From assembly GCA_003049485.1 (NCBI GenBank), contig PYST01000021.1:156026-220025 (forward strand): 64,000 nucleotides of DNA, given 5' to 3'. The notes under the pieces were generated by a model. It was not told the DNA's origin and ran no database searches. It saw nothing but the letters and a program-made list of their open reading frames with translations. Positions 29,330 to 41,000 of this stretch are shown piece by piece (position 1 is the first letter of the stretch; each line of letters starts with the position of its first letter). Source of the DNA: Ophioceras dolichostomum. Lineage: Eukaryota; Ascomycota; Sordariomycetes; Magnaporthales; Ophioceraceae. The position numbers and the translations under genes were made by a program.

Positions 29330-29861
29330 GTTGACGAGCTGGGATGCCACACAGGAGAAGAGTTAGCTTGGGCTGTCTGGTTTTTGCGAAGCTGTGAATC
29401 TGGCAGCTGGAGGATGGACAAAACGTACGTCGACTTGTATGTGCGCAAGGTACTCTGAGGCAGTAGTTTTATGTCGAGATGGACGCCGAAGGGGGGAAGG
29501 CAAGCTCACAAATCGTAGGTGGGAACTTTTTTGCGCTGGATTTTGGCACCTGGGAGGGGATATTCTTTGTGGGCGGAGTGGTTCTGGGAAAACCTAATGC
29601 TGATTGGCTGCCTCAGGAACATCGGTGCTGTGAATTTTCCGATTCTTTGTAAATTCACTCCATGGGGTCCACACAGCAAGCCTTTTGTTGCTTTGTGGAG
29701 GTGGGGATCAACAGCTCCCTTTTTGGCGACCACCTAGAGCAAGCTCACCGTACCTTGATGAACTACTCAATCCCGCGAGCAGCACTTCGACATGTCATTG
29801 TGGCATCAGTGTGCATTCTGTTGGCAATAAGCCTATTTTGAGCCTCCTTTTCTAAGCAGCA
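29330..29861. promoter_or_regulatory. Divergent upstream region of eS28 and dynamitin
   Basis: 532 bp between two divergent starts, including the eS28 leader intron. No additional gene. Confidence 0.5.
29339..29428 (-). other. Probable 5' UTR intron of the eS28 gene
   Basis: On the minus strand a GTACGT donor begins at 29428, AAGCTAACTCTTCTCC supplies a branch point and pyrimidine tract, and CCCAG ends at 29339, nine bases before the ATG at 29329. Leader introns are common in ribosomal protein genes. Confidence 0.65.
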
Positions 29862-31292
29862 ATGGCCTCGAACCGCAAATACTCCACGTTACCTGACCTG
29901 GTGAGCTATCTGCTCGTTTCTATTGCAACAGCACGATGGAGTGGAATGCTAACCTGTTTGCTTTCGATCAGGATCAAGGACAGGAGCTCTTTGAGACCCC
30001 CGATCTAACCGACGACAACTCTACGGCACCGGTAAGTTGACATTCCTAGCCTGCATAGTTATCAGCTCTAATCGTTATATCAGGGTACCACCATCAAATC
30101 ACAATCCGACAGCGAGCCCGAGGATGATGATCTAGGTTCCGGCGTCTCACGGGCTCACTTAGGTTTCAACCAAGCCCGCTCGAAATTCAAGCCCGCCGTT
30201 GTCGACGCACAAGGCGTTGACTTCTCTGATAGAGTCAGTGCGAAGAAGAAGTCATACAAGGTGTCAAGCCGTCGACTCCGCATACTTGAGGACGGCACGG
30301 AGGAGCTGGGGGATCTCAGTGACGAAGACGACAAAGAGAGCCTTGCTCGGAAGATCGCTCGACTGAAACGTGAACTTGAGGAGGCAAGAGCCGAGTCTGC
30401 CAGACAAAATGCCGATGCTGGGCTGGGAGCGGATAACCACACGGCGATTGACGAGGACATTGCGAACTTGAGCGTTGCTCTCGACAGCATTTCTGCCTTG
30501 CCCGACCACAGAGAAGCTCCGGTGCGTCCTACACGCGTCCCCGACACCCAAGAGGCAGACGAGGTTCTGCCATCAAGTGGCATCAGTGGTGCTACCTACA
30601 CCGTCACATATGCGCCGACCTATCAACAGACCCACGCGCTGGCGAAAGCCGCAGACTTCGACCGGAGACTCCTGATGTTGGAACAGGCCCTGGGGATCGG
30701 ATCCTCGGCTGCCCCAGAGCTAGACGCAGGCGGTCTACCCCGGGCCCTCCTCCCGACACTGGAGACTTTGGGGAAGCAGATTGGAACTTTATCAGAGGCA
30801 TCGACTTCGTCGCTAGACAGCATCAGCCGTCGGGTAAGGGCGCTCACTCAAGAGGTTGAGCAGCTCGAAAAGTCGCGCAAACTGGCGAAGGCGGCACAAG
30901 ATGCACTGGTGTCCACTGGAGGGGCATTGGCTGGCTCTCAGCTGCAGCAGGGCCAGTCTGGCCGGGGGGAGGACTCGGAGGAGCAGACGACTAAGATCAA
31001 CGCGCTCTACGGGACTTTGCCCACGATCGAGAGTCTCGCGCCACTGTTGCCTCCTCTGCTCGACCGGCTACGGTCGCTTAGAGCGATTCATGCAGACGCC
31101 GCAACGGCAAATGAGACTCTGGAACGTATAGAGCGGAGCCAGAGTGAGACGGCATCAGAGATCAAGATTTGGAGAGAAGGGCTGGACAAGATCGAGAAGG
31201 CAATGCAAGAGGCTGATGCCGCTATGGGCGGGAACATGAACGTCATCAACGGTTGGGTCAAGGATTTGGAGCAGAAGGTGGCAAGACTGTGA
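29862..31292 (+). CDS. Dynactin subunit 2 (p50/dynamitin)
   Basis: Three exons: 29862-29900, 29972-30031 and 30084-31292, 435 residues, all joined in phase 0 (donors GTGAGC and GTAAGT). Dynamitin holds the dynactin shoulder together and links the p150 arm to the Arp1 filament, so it is needed for dynein-driven nuclear and organelle transport in hyphae. The N terminus MASNRKYSTLPDL, DQGQELFETPDLTDD and EDDDLGSGVSRAHLGFNQAR fits the family, as does KARFKPAVVD-type sequence (ARSKFKPAVVDAQGVDFSDR). Predicted coiled coils follow: LARKIARLKRELEEARAESA, the block ALAKAADFDRRLLMLEQALG and a C-terminal helix ending GWVKDLEQKVARL. The first two coding exons are 39 and 60 nt. Confidence 0.93.
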
Positions 31293-32227
31293 TGAGAACA
31301 ACTCTGCCGTTTGATTTCTTTGTTCGTCGTTGAATAAGAATTGATACCCCACAATGCCAGAACAATGCTATTGTTCCCTAGTTCGTGCCTCGGGAACAAA
31401 GGCCGGGGCAGAACAATGCCTGCAGGGTCCCGTTTCAGCCGTTGAACAATGGGTGGGTTCCCGTGCTTTTTCACCCTACCCACGCAGTTTTCCTATTCAG
31501 CGCTATTCAGCGCACTTCACTAGGACTCGAACTCTCTCGAGGATCCTTTGTCCTGTATAGTTCAACTTTGCCCATAGAGTCCTGCGAAAATAGGAATCAA
31601 TAGGTAGGTACCTAGCTTAGTCTGGATATCGCAGTGTTGCATTCTCCAGGCCTCGTCCAATTGGCCTTGCCCAAGGTCTATCAGGTCCCGTTGACCCACT
31701 TCAGTGAGCCAGGGACGCGTGCTCGACAAGCGCGTCCACTGTTTTAGCATGCACCGTGAGACTTCAGGCGGTACAGTGCCCGACTCACAACTTGATCTTC
31801 TCCTTTCGCAACTCTCAAGTACCTACCTAGCCAACCGCCTCTGCTCACATCCCAATTAAACGAGGCGTGTATCCAGGTTTTTTGCTCAGCCAGTCTCGCC
31901 ACCCTACTTTTAACTTCCTCCGGTATAGAAGACTCTGCCGACCTTCTCTTTGTCGACAACTTGCACAGTCCACTTGACGACGCATCCACCTCGTATCTCC
32001 ACCGACCTTCCCTTCGACTCTTGGTGCCCATTGTGTGTGCCAGGGGTGATCGTCACCAGGGAGCTACTCGGGCAAGTATTCTTATTCGCCTTGGATTGCC
32101 CAGCTCCACGGAGGCAGGACACCTCACTGCTTCTTCCTATATACCTACTCATATCATCAGCCTTCACTCCGAAATTCAGCTTGTACTTCATCTCTCATCT
32201 TTGCGTTGCATTCTCGGCTCGCCTCCG
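31293..32227. other. Intergenic region upstream of the RTC4-domain gene
   Basis: Dynamitin 3' UTR and promoter of the next gene. The RTC4 frame is open back to 31961 but has no similarity before the ATG at 32228. TAGGTAGGTACCTAG lies at about 31601-31615. Confidence 0.5.
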
Positions 32228-33844
32228 ATGGATGACGGTCGACGCATCACGCGGCGTGCCGGGCTCAGCCGCACTGAAGGTGTGAAGCCGCTTCTGAATA
32301 TAATCCACGGTGAACCGAGAAACCAGAAGAAGCCAGAGCCAGAGGCGAAGAAGGAAGAACTGCAGGACGACGACGATGTCACCCGGCTCCCTGACAGCTC
32401 CAGCAGTGACTCCAGTGAAGACGATGTCATTAGCTTGGACTCTGACTCTGACTGCGGCCGCTCATCGAGGGCGGACATCAAACCCACCGCATTCAAAAAA
32501 CTGACGGGGGGCTGGCGGGACACGGCCGCCAAGGGCAAAGGTGGAGGGAAGTCTTCTGGAACCAAGAGGAGCTCCTCTATCAGAGACGAAGATCCCATCG
32601 AGGATGACGATTCTGGCGAGGGCAGGGCACGAAAACGTACACAACGAGCTGAGGGCGCCAATGCCAGGGGAGGCTCCCAGTCAAGCACCCAGGCGACGGC
32701 GCCTGCCTTTGTACATCGACAGATGGGTTTTACGAAGCCCCGGTCTCCCCTTAGGTTCAAGTATGGGAGAAACTCGGCTGCCCCAACAAAAGACAAGCCC
32801 GTGATCAGGCCTCCCAAGAAGACCAAGCAGGATCCGGCCCCGAAGAACAAGCGGGCTCCGAAAACAGATGCCCCATCTCCCAGCCCAGCCCGCCCGCAGT
32901 TTTCGATACCGGCCATGGCCTTCGATGAATCGCCAAGGGCACCGAGGACGGAGTTCCTGGATCCAGGCAGTCGGTTCGGCACGCATCTCAACGATAGCCC
33001 TCCGCGCGTCAAGGCCAAGTTCTTGGTCGTATCGGTGCCTAACGACAGTCCCCAGAAAGTCGCTAAGTTCGACATGGCCGGCAAGGGTCTACTCAGTCCG
33101 TCGAGGGAGAGCGAGGGACCACCTCCGAGCGATCTCTCCAGCCCGTTGTCGGACCTCGAGAGCGATGACCCCGACCTGGATGACGAAGACCTGCCCTTCA
33201 GGAGCTGTCTCTCGTGCGGAGGTCCCGTCGACGTCGACTTCCGGAAGAGCTTCTCGTCAGCACCGCGGCTCAAATTCAGGGAGTTGCAGTACTTCTGCCG
33301 TCTCCACAAAATCCGGGACGGACAGGCGGAGTGGGCGCGCAAGGGCTATCCCGAGATCGTCTGGGACTGCCTTGAGGCTCGCTTCAAACACCACCACGAT
33401 CACTTGGCCCGGGTGCTGAACGCCAAGGCGGCCTCCGAGTTCCGGGACCACCTCTCGGACCAGGTCTTGTCCGGCAAGGGGCGGACCCTGCTCAAGTCCG
33501 ACGACAGCATCACGCCGGGCTACTACGGCCCCCGCGGCATGCGGTTGATGTCCGAGCATCTGATCGGGCACTTCGCTCCGCTGCTTCGAAAGAGAGCCGT
33601 TCAGGATCGAGTCATCGCCGCCAGGGGCCCCACGGCCTTCGTTCAGTCGGTGTTGGTCCCGGAGTTGGCCGTGCAGCTGATCATCGAAGACCTCGGCGTC
33701 AGTGAGGAGAGCGCCAAAGCCGTCCTCGACGACAGCGCAAAGCTGGGCGAGCTGCTCAACGAGGAGATTGCCGATGTCATCCCCGACAACGACAGCGACA
33801 GCGACGGTTCTGGCAACGCAGATAGCGACGATGACTTTGCTTGA
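32228..33844 (+). CDS. RTC4-domain protein (restriction of telomere capping 4-like)
   Basis: Single exon, 538 residues. The N-terminal ~320 residues are charged and Ser/Pro-rich with acidic clusters and several basic patches, probably disordered. The C-terminal RTC4-like domain (about 325-520) shows ELQYFCRLHKIRDGQAEWAR, KGYPEIVWDCLEARFKHHHD, TPGYYGPRGMRLMSEHLIGH and VQSVLVPELAVQLIIEDLGV, ending in an acidic tail (NDSDSDGSGNADSDDDFA). Rtc4 was named in yeast from a genetic screen for restriction of telomere capping; its biochemical role is unclear. A CxxC (LSCGGPV) precedes the domain. The domain assignment is firm. A telomere role in this organism is only an extrapolation. Confidence 0.88.
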   Translation: MDDGRRITRRAGLSRTEGVKPLLNIIHGEPRNQKKPEPEAKKEELQDDDDVTRLPDSSSSDSSEDDVISLDSDSDCGRSSRADIKPTAFKKLTGGWRDTAAKGKGGGKSSGTKRSSSIRDEDPIEDDDSGEGRARKRTQRAEGANARGGSQSSTQATAPAFVHRQMGFTKPRSPLRFKYGRNSAAPTKDKPVIRPPKKTKQDPAPKNKRAPKTDAPSPSPARPQFSIPAMAFDESPRAPRTEFLDPGSRFGTHLNDSPPRVKAKFLVVSVPNDSPQKVAKFDMAGKGLLSPSRESEGPPPSDLSSPLSDLESDDPDLDDEDLPFRSCLSCGGPVDVDFRKSFSSAPRLKFRELQYFCRLHKIRDGQAEWARKGYPEIVWDCLEARFKHHHDHLARVLNAKAASEFRDHLSDQVLSGKGRTLLKSDDSITPGYYGPRGMRLMSEHLIGHFAPLLRKRAVQDRVIAARGPTAFVQSVLVPELAVQLIIEDLGVSEESAKAVLDDSAKLGELLNEEIADVIPDNDSDSDGSGNADSDDDFA

Positions 33845-36800
33845 GTCCTGGGCAGCTTTTATTTTGCTTCAGCTATGTCCACCCTGCACACCTGCAAAAG
33901 CAAAGCTCGGAAGCGCCTTCGTGTGTCATCAAGCATCATCACTACCACCAATGTTCACTTTTCCCCCCTGAATTTCACTTTTGGTTTTCTTATTCTACGG
34001 GTGAGAAATGAATATGACAGAAAGGCAGAACCTTGTCGTCAACCACGCATCTTGGGCACTCCTACAGTAGGTAGGCTAGTATCTTTTAGTTTGCTATGTT
34101 TGCTTTCGCGACTGCCCTTTTCTTGGTCTACGGGAACTCTGGCTCTGGGATGGCACCTCATCACATTTGCCATGACAACCTATGCACGCCACACGTCACA
34201 AATTGCTCCCACATAACACACAATCTCAAGAGAGCTCGGGCTTTTGGTCAGTTTGCTGGAGGGAGGGAAAAAGGAACTAGGTACCTACTAGGTAGGGAGG
34301 TAGTTAGAGCTCATCGGGAAATGGAACTCTCATTCTGGATTGAGGTTCTCCCAAGACAAATCAGTCGGAGATGATTACGGATTGATATATCCGGGCTCGT
34401 CAAGCCCCATCAACCAATGAATGTGCATGCTCTCATCTCCCAGAAGCAACTCAGTGACCGAAATGAACTAAGGACCCTGGCCTCGGAGACATCTGACTAC
34501 GAGTAAGAGCTGAATGGGAAAATCGAATAAAAAAGGAAGAAGAAAAACGCAAAGAGTGAATGTAAGGGATGTAAAGTCCGTGTAAAGAACGTCAGACCCC
34601 TCATTCGCTATGTGTATGGAGGGTGGGATCTCCAACACAATATGAAGCAGAGCTCCTTAGGGATTTTGCCCGAATGCTGTTTCAGTGTGGCGACTGTCGA
34701 CTGTCAACTGTCAAAGCTCACAACGAGGAACTCTAGCCGGCCGGCATTCGTCGCGGAGACTGAATAAGGCTCTCTCTCCCGTACGTACTATGTTCTAGGT
34801 GGGGATTGGGGATGTATGAACCTTTTTACTACGAGACAGGAGCAACTCGCCACCTTAGCAACTGCAAATTGTGTGGTGCGTTCGCCAACGCGGGTGTGGA
34901 ATAGGGTTAAAGTGTATACGGGCGGCAGTATCCCACGCCTATTATAGGGCTGCAGATGCAGACCCACTCGTGGTTAGGATAGAGACTGTGCAGCGCGGAC
35001 ACGCCTGCTAACAGGTAGGTACCTAGCGCGGTAAGTCGTGAGATGAAAGTGCCGCCGCGAGGGAAAAAAGCTGACCACCATCATGGCTCGGCTGGCTGCT
35101 CGGCTTGACGATCCGGTATGTGAAGGACGTGGTTGCATTGTGGCCGTCAAGCAAGCGGCTGGAAGGGTCGTCTGGCTGCACTGGCTGCTGGCTGGCCAAG
35201 AATCGTGTTGCACGACGGGGAGCGCCCGTCTCGGCTCGAGACTTTGCGAGGATGATCATGATACGGAGCACAACTGGGCACAACTGGGCCACGAGAATAC
35301 GGCTGTGTTGGAAAGCGTGCCAAGCGCCGAGGAAGGCGAGCGACAGGAGCCGCCCCTCCTTGGCTGCCTGCTTCTTGGAGAAAGGTGCGTGATATACTCC
35401 GTAGACGGCGCACATGGTGGTTGTGTGATAGGTGGCAGGTACCGGGTATCTCTCTCTGATGTGTTCGTGTTCCCAACGGCAGCTCTGCGTTGATAAATAT
35501 GCCTCTTCGGGAGGCAGACCTGCCATGGTAATGCCGGACTGGTCTGCCGGTGTTGATGTGCAGTGGCTGACTTGCGCGCATGTGGTTTCTCCCTTGCGGA
35601 AGCACATTCTCGCACGAGGGGACCTATTTGCCGGGGTCCCGCGTTGCGCAATGACAAATACGGCCGATTTCCGCATTGGCTGACCGAAGCATCAAAAGAG
35701 AGCTGTTCCTTCTCTAATACACTCATGCCAGCCGCCAGACGTATGTAACGAGGCTTACATGCAGTGTCTTCTCAACTAATGCATCTAAATAGGTAATCAG
35801 GCAACAACGAAACGGATAAAAAAATTTCGTCTCCTGCAAGCTGCAAGCCTCGTCGCCGCTATCCGTCGACTCCAATGCCGCTGCCTCGCCTAGCATGCCT
35901 GGAGAAACCGGCTTTTGGGGGCTAGCCACATACGCCGTTTTAGTTTTCGACATTGGAAGGCTGGCTGGTGCCTATTTTGGTCCCCCAAAATTCCATTCAC
36001 CGCTTGCTTTATCGAGGCAAGTAGACGCAAAAAAAAACTGCCGAAGGAATGGATTTTAGGTATGTAAGCCTGTTGGCTGCAAAAGGAGTATCGTCCAGAG
36101 TGACCAACCAACCAGTGACGTGTCAGGCTTACCACCTCTAGGGGGCGGATAACAACAAAGGCAAGGCACAAAGAATGAGGGACATAGGAGAAGAAAAACA
36201 GGAGAGAAAATACAGATAGGATCCATGTTCGTGAGAGGCTCACGGACCACGAATTGGTGGTTCTCCACCTCCCACTGATGTCACCAATCGTGGATCTCAA
36301 GCGAGGGGTGTGGGCGCACAGATCACACAATGGCACCGCATTCGGTCCCGGAGCGGAGCGACCCCAGCAGGTGGGCTCTGCGTTTGGATGGACTCGGTGG
36401 CGGTTCCAGCTTTTGCTTTTGCCTCATGTCTGGTGTCGACCATCGGCTGGCTGGTGGGCAGCCTCCTTCCAGCTTCTCCCAGCTCATTTGGGGAGGGGGG
36501 GGGTCAGTGAGGCAAGCAGCCAGCAGCGCATTGCTGTCTCGGCGACAAACACTAGGAACCAGTTTTCCGGCCTTTTACTCCTCCGTGCAACTATAGTGGT
36601 TTCCTGATAAAACCAGGTAAGAGAGGAAAAAAAATTGACTCAGTGCATGCATGTGCCATGCTCTTCCTGTGCCATTTTGAGGTCCTTTTTCGGGGGAGGG
36701 ATGTCCGTGTATTCCCCATTTTGCAACTCTGCGTGTGCCGGGAAGGGAAAACAGCGAGGAGAGAGAGTGAGAGAGGGCTGAACTGAATGGAGCACGGAAT

Positions 36801-38082
36801 ACAACAGGAAATCCCCCACCTTGAGGCCATGTCTGCTGGCTGCCCTGTGCACCACTTCCCCGTTAGATCGGGCGAGAGTGCCTTTGCTTGATTTTGGAGA
36901 TACCTTACTTATTTATGACGCATACAAATACCACGGAGGCTGGTGTAGCGTGGTGATGGCTACCCACGAAAAGTCGGTGCATTGTCAAGCGTGGCCAGGA
37001 GTCCGCCCTACACCGGTACAGACGGAGGAGGCTTGCACACTGGTGCTTCATCCTCGCTTCTATCTTACACGGAAGTGTGTGTGCGCTCTGACACGGACTC
37101 GAGAAGCTGTCTTGGATGTAAGGCGTGGCGTTGACAGTTGGACCAATTTGTTTTGGGCGCCGCTAGCTAGTTCCGACTACTGGTCACTAGTTGTACCGAT
37201 AGCCGGACTGAAAGCTACTTCCCATTCTTTATCTGCTTGGCTGTCGGAACCGGTTTGTGCGTACCTACTGAGAAGGTTTCCGTCCGCACAGGTACGGAAT
37301 ACCAGATTGTACAACGGGACTTTTCGCGACGTCCTTTTTGGGGGTTGTTTTTGAGCTCATATCACACCAGATTGGATGCAACGGTAGCCAAGCAGCACGC
37401 TCAGCACCCGCCGCTTTGCTGCACAGCTCCGGCTAGTCTCCAGCCATTGTGGTATTCAGTTGCTCTTTCCCCAGCCGGTCCCCTGCCCGATGTGCCCAAA
37501 AATGCCAATGCCCACCCACTGATGTGCCTGTAGTGCTCCATTCAATTGATATTCCCGTCCTCCTAGCCCGCACACATGCCTGGACCCTCTGTGGGACTCG
37601 AGGGTCGCAGGTGACTCGACTCACTGAAAAAGTGAAAGTGCGGTGATCAGTCGCCCGCAAATGGTCAGAAAGGCGCCGAGCAGCCCGCTTTATGCGCTGC
37701 GCCAGGTGCATGTGTGCTCACCCACAGAGGGCCACTTGCAGCGCGCACACCCTCGAAACCACCACGCCACAAAATTGCATCCAGCGCACTTTCGCCTGGC
37801 ACGAGTGACACGAAGCCATTGAGCGCCCCAGGCCCAGCAGCTTGGCCGCTCTCCAGCAGCAACGGCGAATCCCAAATCCCAGCCTCCAGTCCTCCTACAG
37901 CAAACTCGACACACAACATTGATATCCCAGAGCGATCGCAGCCTTTCCCCTCTTACCTCTTCATCCTCAGCTCGACTGCAGCATCATTATTCCGCACCCT
38001 CTCCGATAATGACCTGAATTGGACTGGCGTTTCTTGACAGTGGTATGGCTTTGCACATCGAGGCCCCTGCCCGGTGTTGACC
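33845..38082. other. Gene-poor stretch upstream of adenylate cyclase
   Basis: 4.2 kb without a supportable gene. Frames of up to 217 codons (35023-35676, -) and 177 codons (36821-37354, +) exist, but have no domain or coherent composition. The right part is presumably the long promoter and leader of adenylate cyclase. ACTAGGTACCTACTA lies at 34276-34290 and TAGGTACCTAG near 35016-35026. The stretch could encode a long non-coding RNA; I cannot tell from sequence. Confidence 0.5.
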
Positions 38083-41000
38083 ATGACCAGGAATGACGCC
38101 TTGTCCCGATTCAGCTCCATCACGAGCACCTCCACCGACAGCGCGAGGTCCACCGCTACGGTGAAACCCTTGCCCGCCACGCCGCCCGCCAGCAACGATG
38201 GCCAGACCAAACCCGCGAGCTCTCGACGAGCCGCCCCGACTCGCCTGAAAATCGACGAACATGGTGACAACGTCCGGTGAGTTGGATATCTCTGGTTTCT
38301 TGCTGTCGCGTCCAGCGGAGGGGTGACCTCATTGGACCGTGTCGGGGTTGCGCATGCCAGCTAGCGCCAGCTGCGCTGGTGCTGAGCGCTGCAAAACTTC
38401 CCGGGAGAAAGGGATGGATGCTGCTGGCAGACTTTCGACGCTTTCAGTCCCAACTTCACTCTCGGCGAGTGGCGGGGGAACGATCGCATTGTTTGTCTGG
38501 AAATCAGGAAACACTAAATGTGTTGGGCGGCATCAGTGACTGTGGCTAACAAAGCAACCCGTCGAACTCATGGTGCGCAACAGACCCAAGACACTGTCCA
38601 GAGAAGATTCCCAGGTCTCGCCGACGTCGACACGCCCGTTTTTCTCCAACTCCTCCCCTCCCCCCAATGCTACCCACCGAGAACACCGAATAAGCGACTT
38701 CGCGAACTATCGGAGGGACCTGGCCGTTTTGGATTCGGGAGGCGGCCGCGTCCCGCAAATCCAGCACTACCCGCCCACGGCTGGGCCAACCGTCAGCCAA
38801 GTCGCCCCCTGGATGTCCTCCTCGGGCAACGGCGCTGCCCCGACGCCCTCGGCCGGCGGAGGCGGCGGCGGCGCCACTATCCAAACGAGCTTCTACAACG
38901 ACTCCAGCGACAACCTCTCGGTAGCCTCGCAGCTATCGCCCGGCTTCCGACCAGGGGCGCCGGCCCCCCGACAGGTCGGCAGCGTCAGCACGGCGGGCGG
39001 CGCCGTTCCCAGCGACTCCCCCGACGCGGCCTACTTCAACGACGAGAGGCGACCCTCGATCGCCAGCATCACGACCACCGCCAGCAGTCAGGGCTCCAAG
39101 ACGAGCGGCACTCGCGGCGGCTTCCGCAAGCTGCAGGGCTTCTTCGGGGAAGAGTTTCCCGGCCGAGACTCCTCTGAGACCAGCCTACCACCTGCCTTTC
39201 CAGGCAAGGAACACCGGTCACATTCATACAGCCACAGCCGACCACATCGCGATAGGAACTACTCAAATGCCACCGACCACACCCGAGACGCCTCGCCTTC
39301 CTCGTCTCGACCACGAACACCAGTGCCGGCACCCGAGGTGGTGCCGTTTCTCTACCAAGAAGTCGACGTACGTCGCAGGCCCATTTCCTCACCTTCGTCT
39401 CGTTCCTCCCTTGTGTCCTTCATCATTCACCAATTTAGCGTTGTTCCTTACCCCTCCTTTCTGGGTGGATGCTTTTGCTGTTGTTTCATGATGCGATTCC
39501 CGATTTAATTTACAGCTGTCAACCGGTCCCTGCTCTTAGTGTGGTATTCTAACTCTTGGTGTGGATTCGCAGGATATTGCAAAGTATGGTGAGGCGCCAG
39601 TCCGGGACATCCTTTCGGGCCCAGATCGGGAGCGCTATGTAACGGGCGACTCAGTGCAAAACCCACCCAAAACCTCGTCGTCCTCTCGCTCCGGCCACTC
39701 AATCGTGCACCTCGCTAGTCACCATCGGCACAACAAGAGCAATGAGGATCCACGGGCGTTGCGCCCTTCCATAAGCCGGGAGGACTCGAATGCGCCGACG
39801 TACAAAGACCGCAGCGGATCGACCACGATGCTCTCGTCCCGATCTCGGGCCCAAAGCCCGACTCCTAGTGGACACAGCGCCACTGGGGGCTACTTTTCCA
39901 CCTCCAAGAACGGCAACCTCGACGGCCAGACCTCGCCACCAGGGCATCATAAGAAGAGCCTTTTCGGTCGGTTAAAGAGGACTAAGGATAAGGACGATCC
40001 GAATCAGCTTAAGAAGGGGTCTCCATCGACTGCGTCGCTCAGCGCGAGGCCATCGCGGCAGGAGTCGATCAAAGGCGATGGGACCGCCGCCGTCTCGCCT
40101 CTGGACTGGCCTGGCCGCGTCCTCGAGCCGGGTAACGAGAATTCCCTTCCGAACTCGCGACACAACACGCCACGACACGCCGCGTTTAAGTCTCCCTTCA
40201 CCAAGAAGGGACGCGTCACTCGACCATACGACGATAACGACGAGGGCATTGGTCCGACGGACAGGCAAGACAACACGGGCTTGCTGAATCCCGGAACAAT
40301 CTTCCATCTGGACACGGACCTGAACGACATGGACGGAATCCTGAGCCGGCCTCTCCCCCTCACTCCGATGGATGCCGATTTCTTCAAGAACATCAAAGGC
40401 GAGAAGATACAGGCGCAGCAGGCCGCGGCGGCTGCAGCGGCGGCCGCGAAGAGCGGGCGCAACGGCGCATGGGACGCGCCGGACAGCTGGGCCGTCAAGC
40501 GTACCGCCGACGAATCCGCCTACCAGGTCCCCGACGTCGAAGACATTGGAAGCCCGGCAAAGTCAGAGGAGAAAATGGCGTCGTATTGTATCCGCGTTTT
40601 CAAGTCGGACGGCACATTTGCTACGATGCAGATGCCGCTAGATTCGTCGGCCCAGGATGTTATCAACTCATTGGCGAAGAAGTCGTATATCACTGGCGGC
40701 GTAGAGTATCATATCGCGCTTAAAAAGCACGACCTCATCAGGGTCCTCGGCGCGGTTGAGCGACCCCTCTTGATCCAGAAGCGGCTGCTTCAGCAGGTCG
40801 GCTTCGAGGAGAGGGATCGGATCGAGGATATCGGCCGGGAGGACAACAGCTACCTGTGCCGCTTCCTCTTCATGTCGTCTCGCGAGCTCGAGCAACAGGC
40901 CAAGACCCAGGATCTCGGGCTTGGCCGCTTGCAGAAGTTCAACCACGTCGACCTTTCCGGGCGGAACATCATCCGCATCCCCATCTACTTATACTCCAAG

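Noticed and set aside
35023..35676. 217-codon minus-strand frame in the gap before adenylate cyclase
   Set aside because: No recognisable domain, no coherent amino acid composition, and overlapping plus-strand frames of similar length; typical of chance frames in this GC-rich DNA.
36821..37354. 177-codon plus-strand frame
   Set aside because: No family resemblance. Lies in the presumed promoter of adenylate cyclase and has no splice or codon signal supporting it.
38555..38583. Alternative exon 2 start of adenylate cyclase at 38555
   Set aside because: With the strong donor at 38277 this acceptor shifts the frame and reaches a stop. The acceptor ending at 38583 keeps the frame and has a CTAAC branch point 33 nt upstream.
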